Below, piece by piece: positions 1-8,228 of a DNA stretch of 64,000 bases. The DNA is from Halomonas salinarum. GTDB taxonomy: Bacteria; Pseudomonadota; Gammaproteobacteria; Pseudomonadales; Halomonadaceae. A program made the translations under genes and the position numbers. The stretch covers positions 119,736 through 183,735 of the forward strand of contig NZ_WWNB01000005.1 of assembly GCF_012062845.1 (NCBI RefSeq). Direction: 5' to 3'. How positions within the stretch are numbered: position 1 is the first letter of the stretch; each line of letters begins with the position of its first letter. Below the pieces are notes generated by a model. That model saw nothing but the letters and a program-made list of their open reading frames with translations, was not told the DNA's origin and did not search any database.

Positions 1-1901
1 CGCCCCTGATCATCCAGGCGCACCAGGCCGATACCGGCGCCGTTCCACAGTCGCTCGCCGGCCTTGGCCCGGTCAGGGTCGCGTGGGCGAATCCGCAAAT
101 CCCGGCGCTTGGTGAGCCGATTGAGCGGCGAGCGCGGCGCATAAAGCCAGCGATTCAGCCGGTCGAACCAGTCGAGCAAAGTATCGGGGAAGGTGTTTTT
201 CAAGCCGCTCGAGGTGATCTGCCAAAGTGTTGGCCCCTGCTCGCGGTGACGTACCTTGATGTCGTAGACAAAAGAGTAATGCACGTCGCCGGAGAGGATC
301 ACGTAGTTACCCGGCGTGCGTGAATGGCGGAAGATATTGAGCATCACACTGGCCGCCCCGCGATGGGCCATCCAGTTCTCGGCATCGACCAGCAACGGCT
401 TGCCGGCCAGAGCGAAAAGCTTCTGCACGGTTTCGATCAGCTTGACGCCGAACATCGGGGCCGGCGACACGATCAACACCGAGGGCTCGCCGAGTAGCTC
501 CTGCTGCAGATCGCACAGGGCCTCCCAGTCCATCAGCCCGGAAGGACGATGACGGCGTACTTCGCTGCGCCAGCGCCGGGTGCGGGTATCGAGCATCACA
601 AGCTTGGGCGTGCCAGGTACGACAACCTCCCAGCCCTCGAAGCGCATCAGGTCGGCGATCACCCCATCTTGAGCCTCGGCGTCAAGCCATCCGCCGCTCG
701 CGCTCGCGTAAGGCTGCCCGTCTTCGCGCAGCGTCGCCGCATCGTCTAGCAGGCCGGCCAGCGCCTCGACAGGCTCGGCGAGGCGGTCAGGGTCGTTGCC
801 AACCCCCTGACAGAGCAGATACGCCAGCAGCGCGTTGCCGATGATTCGCCGCGAGAAGGGATGACCGTAGGCGGTTTCCTCCCAGGCAGCGGTGAGGTTC
901 CAGTCATCGGTCACGTCATGATCATCGAAAATCATCAGGGTTGGCACATTGGCCATCACCCGTGCCGCGGCCGGCAAGCCGGCCACAAACTCCTCGATCA
1001 CCACGGCCTCATCCTCGTACTGCTTGCGGTAGTTGGCATCGAGGGATGGCATCGCCGGTGTGATCAGCCGCCAGGGCACCGGTGACCAGACCAGAAGATA
1101 CATCGCCAGCATTTCGGCAAAGGTAATCAGATGATTGTGTGCATGGGCGGTCGTGAAGACCGGCTTGCGTACCCCGCCGAAGAAGCGCTCACGTAGCGCC
1201 TCGGAGCTGTAAACATCGGGCAACAGCGTTTCACGGGCGTAGAAGCCCTTCGCCGAGGCATAAAGCTCAGGGCTATCTTTCACTTCGCCGCCTTCGAGCG
1301 CCTCATCATAAAGCCCAAGGCGTGCGATCAGTGCATGAATGGCGGCAAGCATCGGCCCGGCGACATCGTCGGCATAGATCTGATCACCGGTCATCAACAG
1401 CCAGGCCGGCCGCTCACCGGCCTCTGTAACGCGCTCGCCGAGCCATTCATCGGCACGCACCAGGCCATCGCCACCGGGATGATGAGGCTTACGACAGGAG
1501 CCGTGCAGCAACTGACCGATACGCGAGGCGATCACAAACCCCGGCAGTGCGGCATCCTCATAACACAGATGGGGCGCCCAGTCGGCAATGCTGCGCTCGC
1601 CGTCAGGCGCATCGCGGATCACCAGGTCATAATCGATGCGCACGTCTTCGGGGAGCGGTGTCGCAAGCGTGACGTCGAGCAGGTGAACGACCGCATGGCG
1701 CCCAACCGGCAGGCAGCGACACTGCGATTCATCCAGCACGTAGCGCCGGCGTTCGCCGCCATCCGCGGGCATCAGCACAAGCTCGAGGGGCAAGGCGCGC
1801 GTGCCTACCAGCCACAGCACCAGCCGCTCGGTACCTGAGCGGCGCAACAGCGGGCCAGCGAGCACATCGGGCAGAGAGGTAGGGTCATCAGTCGGCATCA
1901 T
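1..1901 (-). CDS. PhoD-like phosphatase family protein (C-terminus off window)
   Basis: The minus strand is open from about 1968 to the left edge, giving at least 633 codons. The translation contains GDQIYADD near residue 170 and IFDDHDVTDDWN near residue 320. These are the metal-ligand motifs of the PhoD-like metallophosphatase superfamily, which hydrolyses phosphodiesters or phosphomonoesters. No signal peptide is visible, so this is probably the large cytoplasmic PhoD-like subfamily rather than secreted Bacillus-type PhoD; its substrate is unknown. I chose the ATG at 1901 (followed by another ATG, MMPTDD). An in-frame ATG at 1943 adds 14 residues, and neither start has a strong ribosome site. 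A stop at 1968-1970 prevents further extension. The C-terminus lies beyond base 1. Confidence 0.85.
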   Translation of the reverse strand, partial: MMPTDDPTSLPDVLAGPLLRRSGTERLVLWLVGTRALPLELVLMPADGGERRRYVLDESQCRCLPVGRHAVVHLLDVTLATPLPEDVRIDYDLVIRDAPDGERSIADWAPHLCYEDAALPGFVIASRIGQLLHGSCRKPHHPGGDGLVRADEWLGERVTEAGERPAWLLMTGDQIYADDVAGPMLAAIHALIARLGLYDEALEGGEVKDSPELYASAKGFYARETLLPDVYSSEALRERFFGGVRKPVFTTAHAHNHLITFAEMLAMYLLVWSPVPWRLITPAMPSLDANYRKQYEDEAVVIEEFVAGLPAAARVMANVPTLMIFDDHDVTDDWNLTAAWEETAYGHPFSRRIIGNALLAYLLCQGVGNDPDRLAEPVEALAGLLDDAATLREDGQPYASASGGWLDAEAQDGVIADLMRFEGWEVVVPGTPKLVMLDTRTRRWRSEVRRHRPSGLMDWEALCDLQQELLGEPSVLIVSPAPMFGVKLIETVQKLFALAGKPLLVDAENWMAHRGAASVMLNIFRHSRTPGNYVILSGDVHYSFVYDIKVRHREQGPTLWQITSSGLKNTFPDTLLDWFDRLNRWLYAPRSPLNRLTKRRDLRIRPRDPDRAKAGERLWNGAGIGLVRLDDQG

Positions 1902-1960
1902 GGGCACCAAGCGTATCGCAGCCACTGGCAGCGCGTCTTGCATGCGATGGCGACTGCACC

Positions 1961-2008
1961 TTCTTGCCTACTTTCTTGCCTACTTTCTTGCCTAGCTTCT
2001 TGCCTAGT
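1961..2008. repeat. 12-bp tandem repeat, four copies
   Basis: The unit TTCTTGCCTA plus two variable bases occurs at 1961, 1973, 1985 and 1997. The decamer core is identical in all four copies and the trailing pair is CT, CT, GC, GT. It lies just upstream of the PhoD-like start and beyond the end of the TPR gene, so it is non-coding on the minus strand. A period divisible by three would preserve a frame, but no convincing gene crosses it. Confidence 0.9.
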
Positions 2009-2109
2009 TCTGCCCCGTTCAATAGCGCCCTGCCGGCAGGTTTTTGCAGGGCTTTGTCCACACTATCGGCATAATTGCGATCATCGGCGTTTGAGCGCTT
2101 CCGCGTTCA

Positions 2110-2832
2110 TTATCCACGCTTGGCGAGCCGGCGAATGGCCAGCTCGCGCAAGGCCTCGTCGGTCGCCACGCGAGCTTTCCGAGACTGGCCGACGATGGCG
2201 CGTTTAAGATGCGCCCAAGCTTCATCCAGCCGCCCTTCTTCCTCAAGGAAGGTGGCAAAATAGAAATGCACGTCGATACCCGTGGGGCGAATTGCCAGCG
2301 CCCGCTCGAACATGCGCTCGGCCGTCGCCTCATCGCCAAAGGCCAGCGGCCAGCCCGGTGCCCGGTCGTATAGCGCTCCCAGGGTCACATAGGCCGAGCC
2401 CTGGACTCCTTCGGAGTCGAGTTTAACGGCGCGCTCCAGCACCTCTCTGGCTTCCTTGGCGAGCCCCAGCGCGCTGACACCCCCTCTGGCACGTGCTTCG
2501 GAGGCGAAGATGATGCCCTGCCACACCAGAACGTCCGCCCGGCTGGGGTAGCGCTCCCCGAGGCCACGCGCCTCGTCGGCCAGCACCTCGAGGGCTTCTG
2601 CCTGCTCATCCCCTGAGAGAGTGGTGCTGATACGCTCAAACCGCGCCCGTAGTGCATTCACCTGGCCCCGCCAGGGAGTGGTGGACGTCTGCGACTCGCC
2701 CTGAACACTCGTGTTTGACGCCTTGAGAGACGCCGACTGATCCTGGACTGCGTCATCGGCCTGAACGAGTCCCGACATCGACAGGCAGCCCCCGAGGGCC
2801 AAGGCAGCAAGTAGCGCGATAGGTGATGACAT
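2110..2832 (-). CDS. Exported TPR-repeat protein, possible lipoprotein
   Basis: 240 residues. The N-terminus is hydrophobic and runs into LALGGC, a plausible lipobox with Cys16, although the n-region lacks the usual lysine or arginine. The mature part is helical with degenerate tetratricopeptide repeats: residues around 85-200 hold repeated A-x-x-x-x-E-x-A helices and motifs such as GSAYVTLGALYDRAPGWP. It resembles uncharacterised periplasmic TPR proteins of gammaproteobacteria that probably act as assembly or scaffold factors. The start ATG is preceded by GAGG about nine bases upstream. It is followed by the PhoD-like gene on the same strand, with the tandem repeat between them. The specific role is unknown. 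Confidence 0.7.
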   Translation of the reverse strand: MSSPIALLAALALGGCLSMSGLVQADDAVQDQSASLKASNTSVQGESQTSTTPWRGQVNALRARFERISTTLSGDEQAEALEVLADEARGLGERYPSRADVLVWQGIIFASEARARGGVSALGLAKEAREVLERAVKLDSEGVQGSAYVTLGALYDRAPGWPLAFGDEATAERMFERALAIRPTGIDVHFYFATFLEEEGRLDEAWAHLKRAIVGQSRKARVATDEALRELAIRRLAKRG

Positions 2833-3002
2833 GGCGAGCGTCCTCTATGACAGGATGGGTGTGATGATCATCACAATCTAACGAACGTTTGATTGCCTCC
2901 CTGCGCGACTTGTGTCGTAGGCCTTGCCAAGCACAGCCAGGGCTTGGTGCACCGACACGGCTTGCGTAAGGTACCCAACAATACTGCCAAGAGGGCCATG
3001 CC

Positions 3003-3545
3003 ATGAAAGGTCGCAACATGACACGCTGGCGAGATCCCGCCAAGGATCCGCGTCAGGAGCCCAAGAGCCGCCTGATCACCGCCGAGGGCCATGCCCGCCT
3101 CAAGGGGATACTCGATCACCTGTCACGGGTAAAGCGCCCTGCCCTTTCAACCAAGGTTGGCGAGGCAGCGGCGCTCGGCGATCGCAGCGAGAACGCCGAC
3201 TATACCTACAACAAGAAAGAGCTGAACCGTGTCATCGCGCGCATTCGCTACCTGACCAAGCGGCTGGACGAATTGCAGGTGGTGGATCGCTTGCCGGCAG
3301 ACACCAGCAAGGTCTATTTCGGGGCCTTCGTCACCCTTGAGGATGAGAACGGTGATGAACTCGAGATCCGCATCGTCGGCCACGACGAAACCCGCAGCGA
3401 CCAGCATTGGATCAGCGTCGATGCCCCCCTGGCCAAGGCCCTGCTAGGCAAGGCACTGGACGAAGAAGCGACGGTCGCGGCCCCTGCCGGAGAAACCACC
3501 TACGTGATCACCGACATCCAGTACCGCGACCCGCAGGGCAACTGA
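3003..3545 (+). CDS. greB: Transcription elongation factor GreB
   Basis: 180 residues. GreB enters the secondary channel of RNA polymerase and stimulates cleavage of backtracked transcripts. The signature GDRSENADYTYNKK (about residues 59-72) carries the acidic pair at the tip of the N-terminal coiled coil, and TYNKKELN followed by RYLTKRL is typical of GreB rather than GreA. The C-terminal FKBP-like domain follows (VYFGAFVTLEDENG, then PAGETTYVITDIQY). Two starts are possible: ATG 3003, or ATG 3018, which has AAAGG seven bases upstream. Both lie ahead of the conserved core, so the N-terminus is about 15-20 residues longer than in E. coli. It is transcribed alone. Confidence 0.95.
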   Translation: MKGRNMTRWRDPAKDPRQEPKSRLITAEGHARLKGILDHLSRVKRPALSTKVGEAAALGDRSENADYTYNKKELNRVIARIRYLTKRLDELQVVDRLPADTSKVYFGAFVTLEDENGDELEIRIVGHDETRSDQHWISVDAPLAKALLGKALDEEATVAAPAGETTYVITDIQYRDPQGN

Positions 3546-3614
3546 CCCGCCCTCCGACCGCCCTACTGAACAGGAATGCCTGGAGACGCGGCATCCGCGC
3601 CTGCGCGCCGCGCG

Positions 3615-4643
3615 TTACCCGCGGCGCTTTTTCGCCCGATATACCCGAAAGCGTCGATCATCGGCGAGGATCTCGAAGCCACCGAAGGCCGCCTCGAGCA
3701 GGTCGGGATAAGGCAGGAAGGCATTGGCCACCATCACCAGCTGACCGCCGGGAGCCAGATGCGCGGGTGCCTCACGGATCAAGCGTGCGGCCGGGCCATA
3801 ATCGATCGCTCGCTCCTGATGGAACGGCGGATTGCTGACGATGGTGTCGAAGCGGCGCCCTTCGAGCCGAGAATAGACATCGCTTTCCAGGGCCTCACCT
3901 GGCAAGTGATTGGCAGCAAGGGTGCGGCGTGTCGCTTCTACCGCGAAGGCATTGACATCTACTGCCGTCACCGAGGCACCGCGGCGCGCCAGCCAGGCTG
4001 AGAGAATGCCGTCGCCGCAGCCCACATCGAGTACGCAAGCGCCAGTCTGGCCCTCACTCTGGGCGCCGGCATCAAGATCAGGCAATGCCTGCGGCAGCGT
4101 CTCGAGCAGCAGCCGAGTCCCATCATCAAGCTTGCCGTGACCAAATACGCCGGGGTGGCTCTTGAGCGTCAAGCCTTCTGCGTCGAACTGCGTCCAGGCC
4201 AGGTCGGGATCAAGATTCACGGGCTCGAGGCAGGTCTCGAACAGCGTGCAACGACGGGCACTGTCTCGCTGGCGACAGCCAAGTCCCAGCGCCGCCAACA
4301 CCTTGAGGACACGCTTGATACCGCCCTTGTTTTCACCCACTACCTGTAAGGGGGTGCCGGCAGGAAGCGCCTGGCAGAGTCTGAGCAACCACCACTCCCC
4401 CAGGGCATGGGCTTTAGGCCAGAACAAGACCGCACCCGCCGGTGCTGGCAGCGTGGTTTCCAGGGCCGAGAAAGCCACCTTGCCCTGCATCTTCCAACTT
4501 TCCACGACGCTGTGATCGGCAGACAGCAATTGCCCGTCGCCATCCTTAAGCCACGTATCCTCGGGTGGTGCCACCCACAGCCAGTCACGGTAATCCATGG
4601 ATTGGCGTTCCAACAGCTGGCACGTGGGCGTCTCGGCAGACAT
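3615..4643 (-). CDS. rsmC: 16S rRNA (guanine1207-N2)-methyltransferase RsmC
   Basis: 342 residues, the normal RsmC length. It methylates G1207 of 16S rRNA in the 30S subunit using S-adenosylmethionine. The fold is a duplicated methyltransferase: a degenerate N-terminal half (VVGENKGGIKR near 101) and a catalytic C-terminal half with LDVGCGDG (205-212) for SAM binding and SNPPFH (270-275), the base-binding motif. The N-terminus MSAETPTCQLLER aligns with E. coli RsmC, supporting the first ATG. It ends with a basic tail, KKRRG. cmoM lies three bases upstream on the same strand, so the two RNA-modification genes are probably cotranscribed. Confidence 0.93.
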   Translation of the reverse strand: MSAETPTCQLLERQSMDYRDWLWVAPPEDTWLKDGDGQLLSADHSVVESWKMQGKVAFSALETTLPAPAGAVLFWPKAHALGEWWLLRLCQALPAGTPLQVVGENKGGIKRVLKVLAALGLGCRQRDSARRCTLFETCLEPVNLDPDLAWTQFDAEGLTLKSHPGVFGHGKLDDGTRLLLETLPQALPDLDAGAQSEGQTGACVLDVGCGDGILSAWLARRGASVTAVDVNAFAVEATRRTLAANHLPGEALESDVYSRLEGRRFDTIVSNPPFHQERAIDYGPAARLIREAPAHLAPGGQLVMVANAFLPYPDLLEAAFGGFEILADDRRFRVYRAKKRRG

Positions 4644-4646
4644 CAG

Positions 4647-5498
4647 TCAGGCTCCGGTGGGCGATGAAGAAAAGGATGAAGACACCTCGGCGGTATCGAC
4701 CGGCCGGGTCAGGGTGTAAAGCAGGTAGCGGCCAAGGCGCCAATGAGGTTCGACATCGCAGTAGCGTCGCTCAAGCTCCACCAGCTTGTCGAGCGCCTCA
4801 GGCTCGAGCTCGCGCGCCTTGAGATAATCATGGAAGACACGTACGCCAGCGCAGGCCGTGAGAGTCAGCCCTGCTTCGCTGGCCCAGGTCTCGATCTGGC
4901 CATGCGTCAGCGGCGAGATCGGCGTCAGGCGCTGACGCTGGCCGGTGCCCGCGAGTCGGTCATCAAGCACCTTGTCGAAATTGCCTTTGACCACATTAGA
5001 CAGACGCAGGGCATCACGATTGAAGACCATCAGCGACAGTTGGCCACCGGGCGCCAACGCATCCGCCAGCCGCATCAGCGCACCTCGCGGATCGGACAGC
5101 CACTCCAGCACCGCATGGCAGACAATCAGCGGCCAGGGGCCCGGCGCCTGATCCGCCAGATCCTGCAACGGAGCCTGAATCACCCCCACATCATGGGCAG
5201 CCAGCATCTCTCGTCCCCGAGCCAGCATCTCGCCCGAGGGCTCGAGCAGCGTCACCGGATGCCCCCGTTCAGCGAACCAGCGCGCCATCTGGCCGAGTCC
5301 TCCGCCCACATCCAGCGCGGGTTGGCCAGACAGTGCAAGAAACCTCGGCAACAGATGATCCAGTACGGCTAGGCGAATATCGCCTCGCACACTGCCATAG
5401 AGCCCCGTCGCAAACTTGTCGGCCAAGCCATCAAAATGGCGATCGCCATGCCCGGACAGATACGTCGTCGGCGAGTGGGAGGGGGAGCTTGCAGCCAT
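4647..5498 (-). CDS. cmoM: tRNA 5-carboxymethoxyuridine methyltransferase CmoM
   Basis: 283 residues. CmoM esterifies cmo5U34 to mcmo5U in the wobble position of some tRNAs. Characteristic stretches are HFDGLADKFATGLYG near the N-terminus, ALDVGGGLGQMARWFAERGHPV (SAM motif I), CHAVLEWLSDPRGAL, LMVFNRD, VVKGNFDKV, and the C-terminal GVRVFHDYLKARE and LERRYCDVEPHWRLGRY. These match CmoM (formerly SmtA) closely and not generic methyltransferases. About 20 poorly conserved residues precede the conserved start and a serine-rich tail ends it. It lies directly upstream of rsmC. Confidence 0.92.
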   Translation of the reverse strand: MAASSPSHSPTTYLSGHGDRHFDGLADKFATGLYGSVRGDIRLAVLDHLLPRFLALSGQPALDVGGGLGQMARWFAERGHPVTLLEPSGEMLARGREMLAAHDVGVIQAPLQDLADQAPGPWPLIVCHAVLEWLSDPRGALMRLADALAPGGQLSLMVFNRDALRLSNVVKGNFDKVLDDRLAGTGQRQRLTPISPLTHGQIETWASEAGLTLTACAGVRVFHDYLKARELEPEALDKLVELERRYCDVEPHWRLGRYLLYTLTRPVDTAEVSSSFSSSPTGA

Positions 5499-5645
5499 AT
5501 GGATTCCTGGCAGAGGAAAAGGCGCATATTCTAGACGAAAACGACAATCAGCTCATCGTATTCAGGGAGACACATGGCCGACTCTGTAGGCAATACAGTA
5601 TAATTAAAAGACTAATGAAAAATAATGAAAATTCTAATGATTTAA

Positions 5646-5676
5646 TTGACAGAAATCATTAATGGCCGCCTATGTT
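5646..5676 (+). promoter_or_regulatory. Candidate promoter for the LOV-GGDEF-EAL gene
   Basis: A consensus -35 TTGACA (5646-5651) is followed, after 19 bases, by TATGTT (5671-5676). The spacer is longer than optimal. The surrounding 5580-5660 segment is strikingly AT-rich against the GC-rich background, as expected for a promoter. A second TATAAT-like box near 5602 has no good -35 partner. Confidence 0.4.
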
Positions 5677-5724
5677 CATGAAAGAATAGCCGGTCAATAA
5701 TGTGTTCACGCCGGGAGGCCACCA

Positions 5725-7803
5725 TTGACCCACCTTGCCACCCTGCCCGACCAACTAACCAGACTGCTTGATACGCCCGGCCAGGCAATTTCAGTGGCCG
5801 ACGGCGATATTCAAGACTCCCCCCTGATTTACGTCAACGAGGCCTTCGAGACGCTCACCGGGTATCGCCGCGAAGACGTCATTGGTCGCTCCTGCCGTTT
5901 TCTTCAAGACGAGGACACCGACCCGTCAGCCATTCAGCAACTTCGCACGGCCATTCGACAGAGCACGCCAATCACCCTGACGCTAAAAAACCGGCGCAGG
6001 GATGGCAGCGAGTTCTGGAATGAATTGAGTCTCTCGGCACTTTATGGCGACTCGGGACGACGCTACCTGGTCGGGCTACAGCGGGATGTCTCCGAGCGCG
6101 AGCGAGCCTGGCAACAAATGAAGTTGAACCAGGCCGTATTCCACAATACGCATGACGGCATTCTGGTCACCGATGCCCAGAAACGGATTGTCGATACCAA
6201 CCCGGCGTTCACCCGACTGACCGGCTATTCGCGCGAAGAAGTGTTGGGCAAGCAGCCCAACCTATTGTCTTCAGGCAAGCATGACTCAGGGTTCTACCAG
6301 AGCATGTTCGCCGCGGTCGAGGCGCGCGGCTTCTGGACCGGCGATATATGGAATACGCGCAAGGATGGTAGCCAGCTGATCGAAAATACGACGATTTCAG
6401 CCATCCGCGACGGCAATGGCGTGATCATCAACTATATCGGGGTATTTCGCGACATCACCCAGCGCCATATGAATCAGGCGCGACTCGAGCGCATGGCCAG
6501 CTACGACATGCTGACCGGTCTTTTCAATCGCAGCCACTTCGACATCCTGCTCGAGCGACAGCTCGAGAGCCTGGAGTTTACGCAGACCGGCATTGCCGTT
6601 CTGTTTCTCGACCTCGATGATTTCAAGCCGATCAATGACCGTTTCGGCCATTCCACGGGTGACGAATTGCTGGTCGAGATCAGCCGACGACTCAAGCGAC
6701 TGATGCGCGCCAATGACCTGACGGCTCGATTCGGTGGCGATGAATTCGTGATTGCACTGAGCGGCCTCGGCACGGTCGACAAGGCGAGCAAGGTCGCACA
6801 GAAGGTGCTCGATGACATCATCCAGCCCTATGCCCTCGACAACGGCGAAAAGGTCACGGTATCGGCCTCGATCGGCATTGCCTTTACGACCACGCACGAG
6901 ACGGGCAGCTCGGCCCTGCTGGACGCCGCCGATGCCGCCATGTATGACGCCAAGCAGAAAGGCAAGAATCGCATTGCCGTAGCGGATACGCAGCGGACCG
7001 AGTCCATGGCCGAAGATGCCTATGTGCGAATCAAGGCGGCCTTTGAGCGAGGCGAGCTCGAACTGTATTTCCAGCCTATCCTGTCCATGGCGACCGATGA
7101 AATCGTCAGTGTTGAAGCGCTGGTTCGTTGGCGGCATCCCGACCAGGGCATGCTAGGCTCCCAGCATTTCATCGATACCCTTCTGCATTCGTCGCTGAGC
7201 CTGCCATTTGGGCGCTGGCTGATTGATCAAGCCGGCCAGGTGGCAAGCCGACTGCGACAACTGGATTATCATGTCATGGTCAGTGTCAATCTGAGTCAAG
7301 ACCAGATCGAGACGGGCGCCTTCATCGAAGCACTATCTGCCACACGTCACCGCTATGACCTCAACACCCCCTTCCTGGTCGCCGAAGTCCTCGAGTCCAC
7401 GCACTTCCATGACCTGGACTTGGCGTGCAGTCTTCTCAGCGAAGCCCGACAGCTGGGTGCACTCGTCGCCCTGGATGACTTCGGCTCCGGCATTTCCTCC
7501 ATTACCTACGCAAGCCAACTCCCCCTGAACACGATCAAGATCGACCGCAGCGCGATCATGCATGTAGATGCGCGCCAGGATCAGCGTCTGTTTATCAGCG
7601 GTATCATCGCCATGGGACATGCCATGCAGCGCCAGGTGCTCGCCGAGGGTATCGAGACCGAAGAACAACTGAGCAACGTAAGGGCGCTGGGATGCGATAT
7701 GGCACAGGGCTATTGGATCGACAAGCCGATGCCCTATGACCAACTGCATGAGCGCTACATGGCACCCTCGGCCTCGTCCCGTTACCCGTTGAGACGGGGG
7801 TAA
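5725..7803 (+). CDS. LOV-PAS-GGDEF-EAL c-di-GMP enzyme, putative blue-light sensor
   Basis: 692 residues, starting at TTG with GGGAGG seven bases upstream and no competing ATG. Domains: residues 15-130 form a PAS of LOV type with GRSCRFLQ (54-61), where Cys57 matches the flavin-adduct cysteine, followed by NRRRDGSEFWN and the QRDVSER end; residues 135-255 form a second PAS; a GGDEF domain has intact GGDEF at 337-341 and an RxxD inhibitory site (RAND) five residues ahead; an EAL domain starts at EAL 464-466 with VSVNLS, DDFGSG, KID and EGIE all present. Both cyclase and phosphodiesterase catalytic residues look intact. No membrane segment or signal is seen, so it is cytosolic. Net activity cannot be read from sequence. 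It probably links blue light or flavin redox state to biofilm or motility. Confidence 0.93.
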   Translation: MTHLATLPDQLTRLLDTPGQAISVADGDIQDSPLIYVNEAFETLTGYRREDVIGRSCRFLQDEDTDPSAIQQLRTAIRQSTPITLTLKNRRRDGSEFWNELSLSALYGDSGRRYLVGLQRDVSERERAWQQMKLNQAVFHNTHDGILVTDAQKRIVDTNPAFTRLTGYSREEVLGKQPNLLSSGKHDSGFYQSMFAAVEARGFWTGDIWNTRKDGSQLIENTTISAIRDGNGVIINYIGVFRDITQRHMNQARLERMASYDMLTGLFNRSHFDILLERQLESLEFTQTGIAVLFLDLDDFKPINDRFGHSTGDELLVEISRRLKRLMRANDLTARFGGDEFVIALSGLGTVDKASKVAQKVLDDIIQPYALDNGEKVTVSASIGIAFTTTHETGSSALLDAADAAMYDAKQKGKNRIAVADTQRTESMAEDAYVRIKAAFERGELELYFQPILSMATDEIVSVEALVRWRHPDQGMLGSQHFIDTLLHSSLSLPFGRWLIDQAGQVASRLRQLDYHVMVSVNLSQDQIETGAFIEALSATRHRYDLNTPFLVAEVLESTHFHDLDLACSLLSEARQLGALVALDDFGSGISSITYASQLPLNTIKIDRSAIMHVDARQDQRLFISGIIAMGHAMQRQVLAEGIETEEQLSNVRALGCDMAQGYWIDKPMPYDQLHERYMAPSASSRYPLRRG

Positions 7804-7861
7804 ACAGCAAGATACGGGTTTATCTGGCGCCATCAGATGCTTATAATGCAGCCCTTTCCCC

Positions 7862-7938
7862 GCCCCCTTAGCTCAGCTGGATAGAGCAATCCCCTCCTAA
7901 GGGATAGGTCGAAGGTTCAAATCCTTCAGGGGGCGCCA
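7862..7938 (+). tRNA. tRNA-Arg, anticodon CCU
   Basis: 77 bases folding into a full cloverleaf. The acceptor stem GCCCCCU pairs with AGGGGGC, there is a D arm AGCUCAGCUGGAUAGAGCA, and the anticodon arm AUCCC-CUCCUAA-GGGAU has CCU reading AGG codons. The T arm is GAAGG-UUCAAAU-CCUUC, and CCA is encoded. No integrase or attachment duplication is visible beside it. Confidence 0.96.
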
Positions 7939-8024
7939 TACAATCCCATGGTAGCCACATGTTCTGGACTCCTCGGACACTGCTCCGATGGCAAGATAAG
8001 CAGATACAAGATGGATACCATGGG

Positions 8025-8054
8025 AAAAGCCCCGGCCATTTGGTCGGGGCTTTT
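8025..8054. terminator. Rho-independent terminator, bidirectional type
   Basis: AAAAGCCCCGGCC pairs with GGTCGGGGCTTTT around an ATTT loop, with one G-T wobble. An A run on the left and a T run on the right allow termination in either direction. It lies 86 bases past tRNA-Arg. The interval 7939-8228 otherwise holds only a long-range CCCATGGTA/TACCATGGG inverted pair (near 7946 and 8015) and no gene. Confidence 0.8.
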
Positions 8055-8228
8055 CCTTGGACAAGACGCGGATTATGACATCCCGAAGCTGGTGAGCTAT
8101 CCGCACTATTGCAAAGGCCACTGACCAGCGTTGCGACGCAAAGAGCACGCGCTCACTGCAATAATCAACATCAACCTACGACCGTTGAACTGCCAGTGCT
8201 TTCAGCACTTTCCGGCCATGGCGAGCCA

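Noticed and set aside
1335..1838. Plus-strand ORF of 167 codons
   Set aside because: It lies inside the minus-strand PhoD-like gene and has no motif; it is the antisense shadow of that gene.
6397..7137. Minus-strand ORF of 246 codons
   Set aside because: It is the reverse of the GGDEF-EAL coding region, where real motifs are on the plus strand.
7862..8228. Integration site at tRNA-Arg
   Set aside because: No integrase and no repeated tRNA end downstream; the flanks are ordinary genes.
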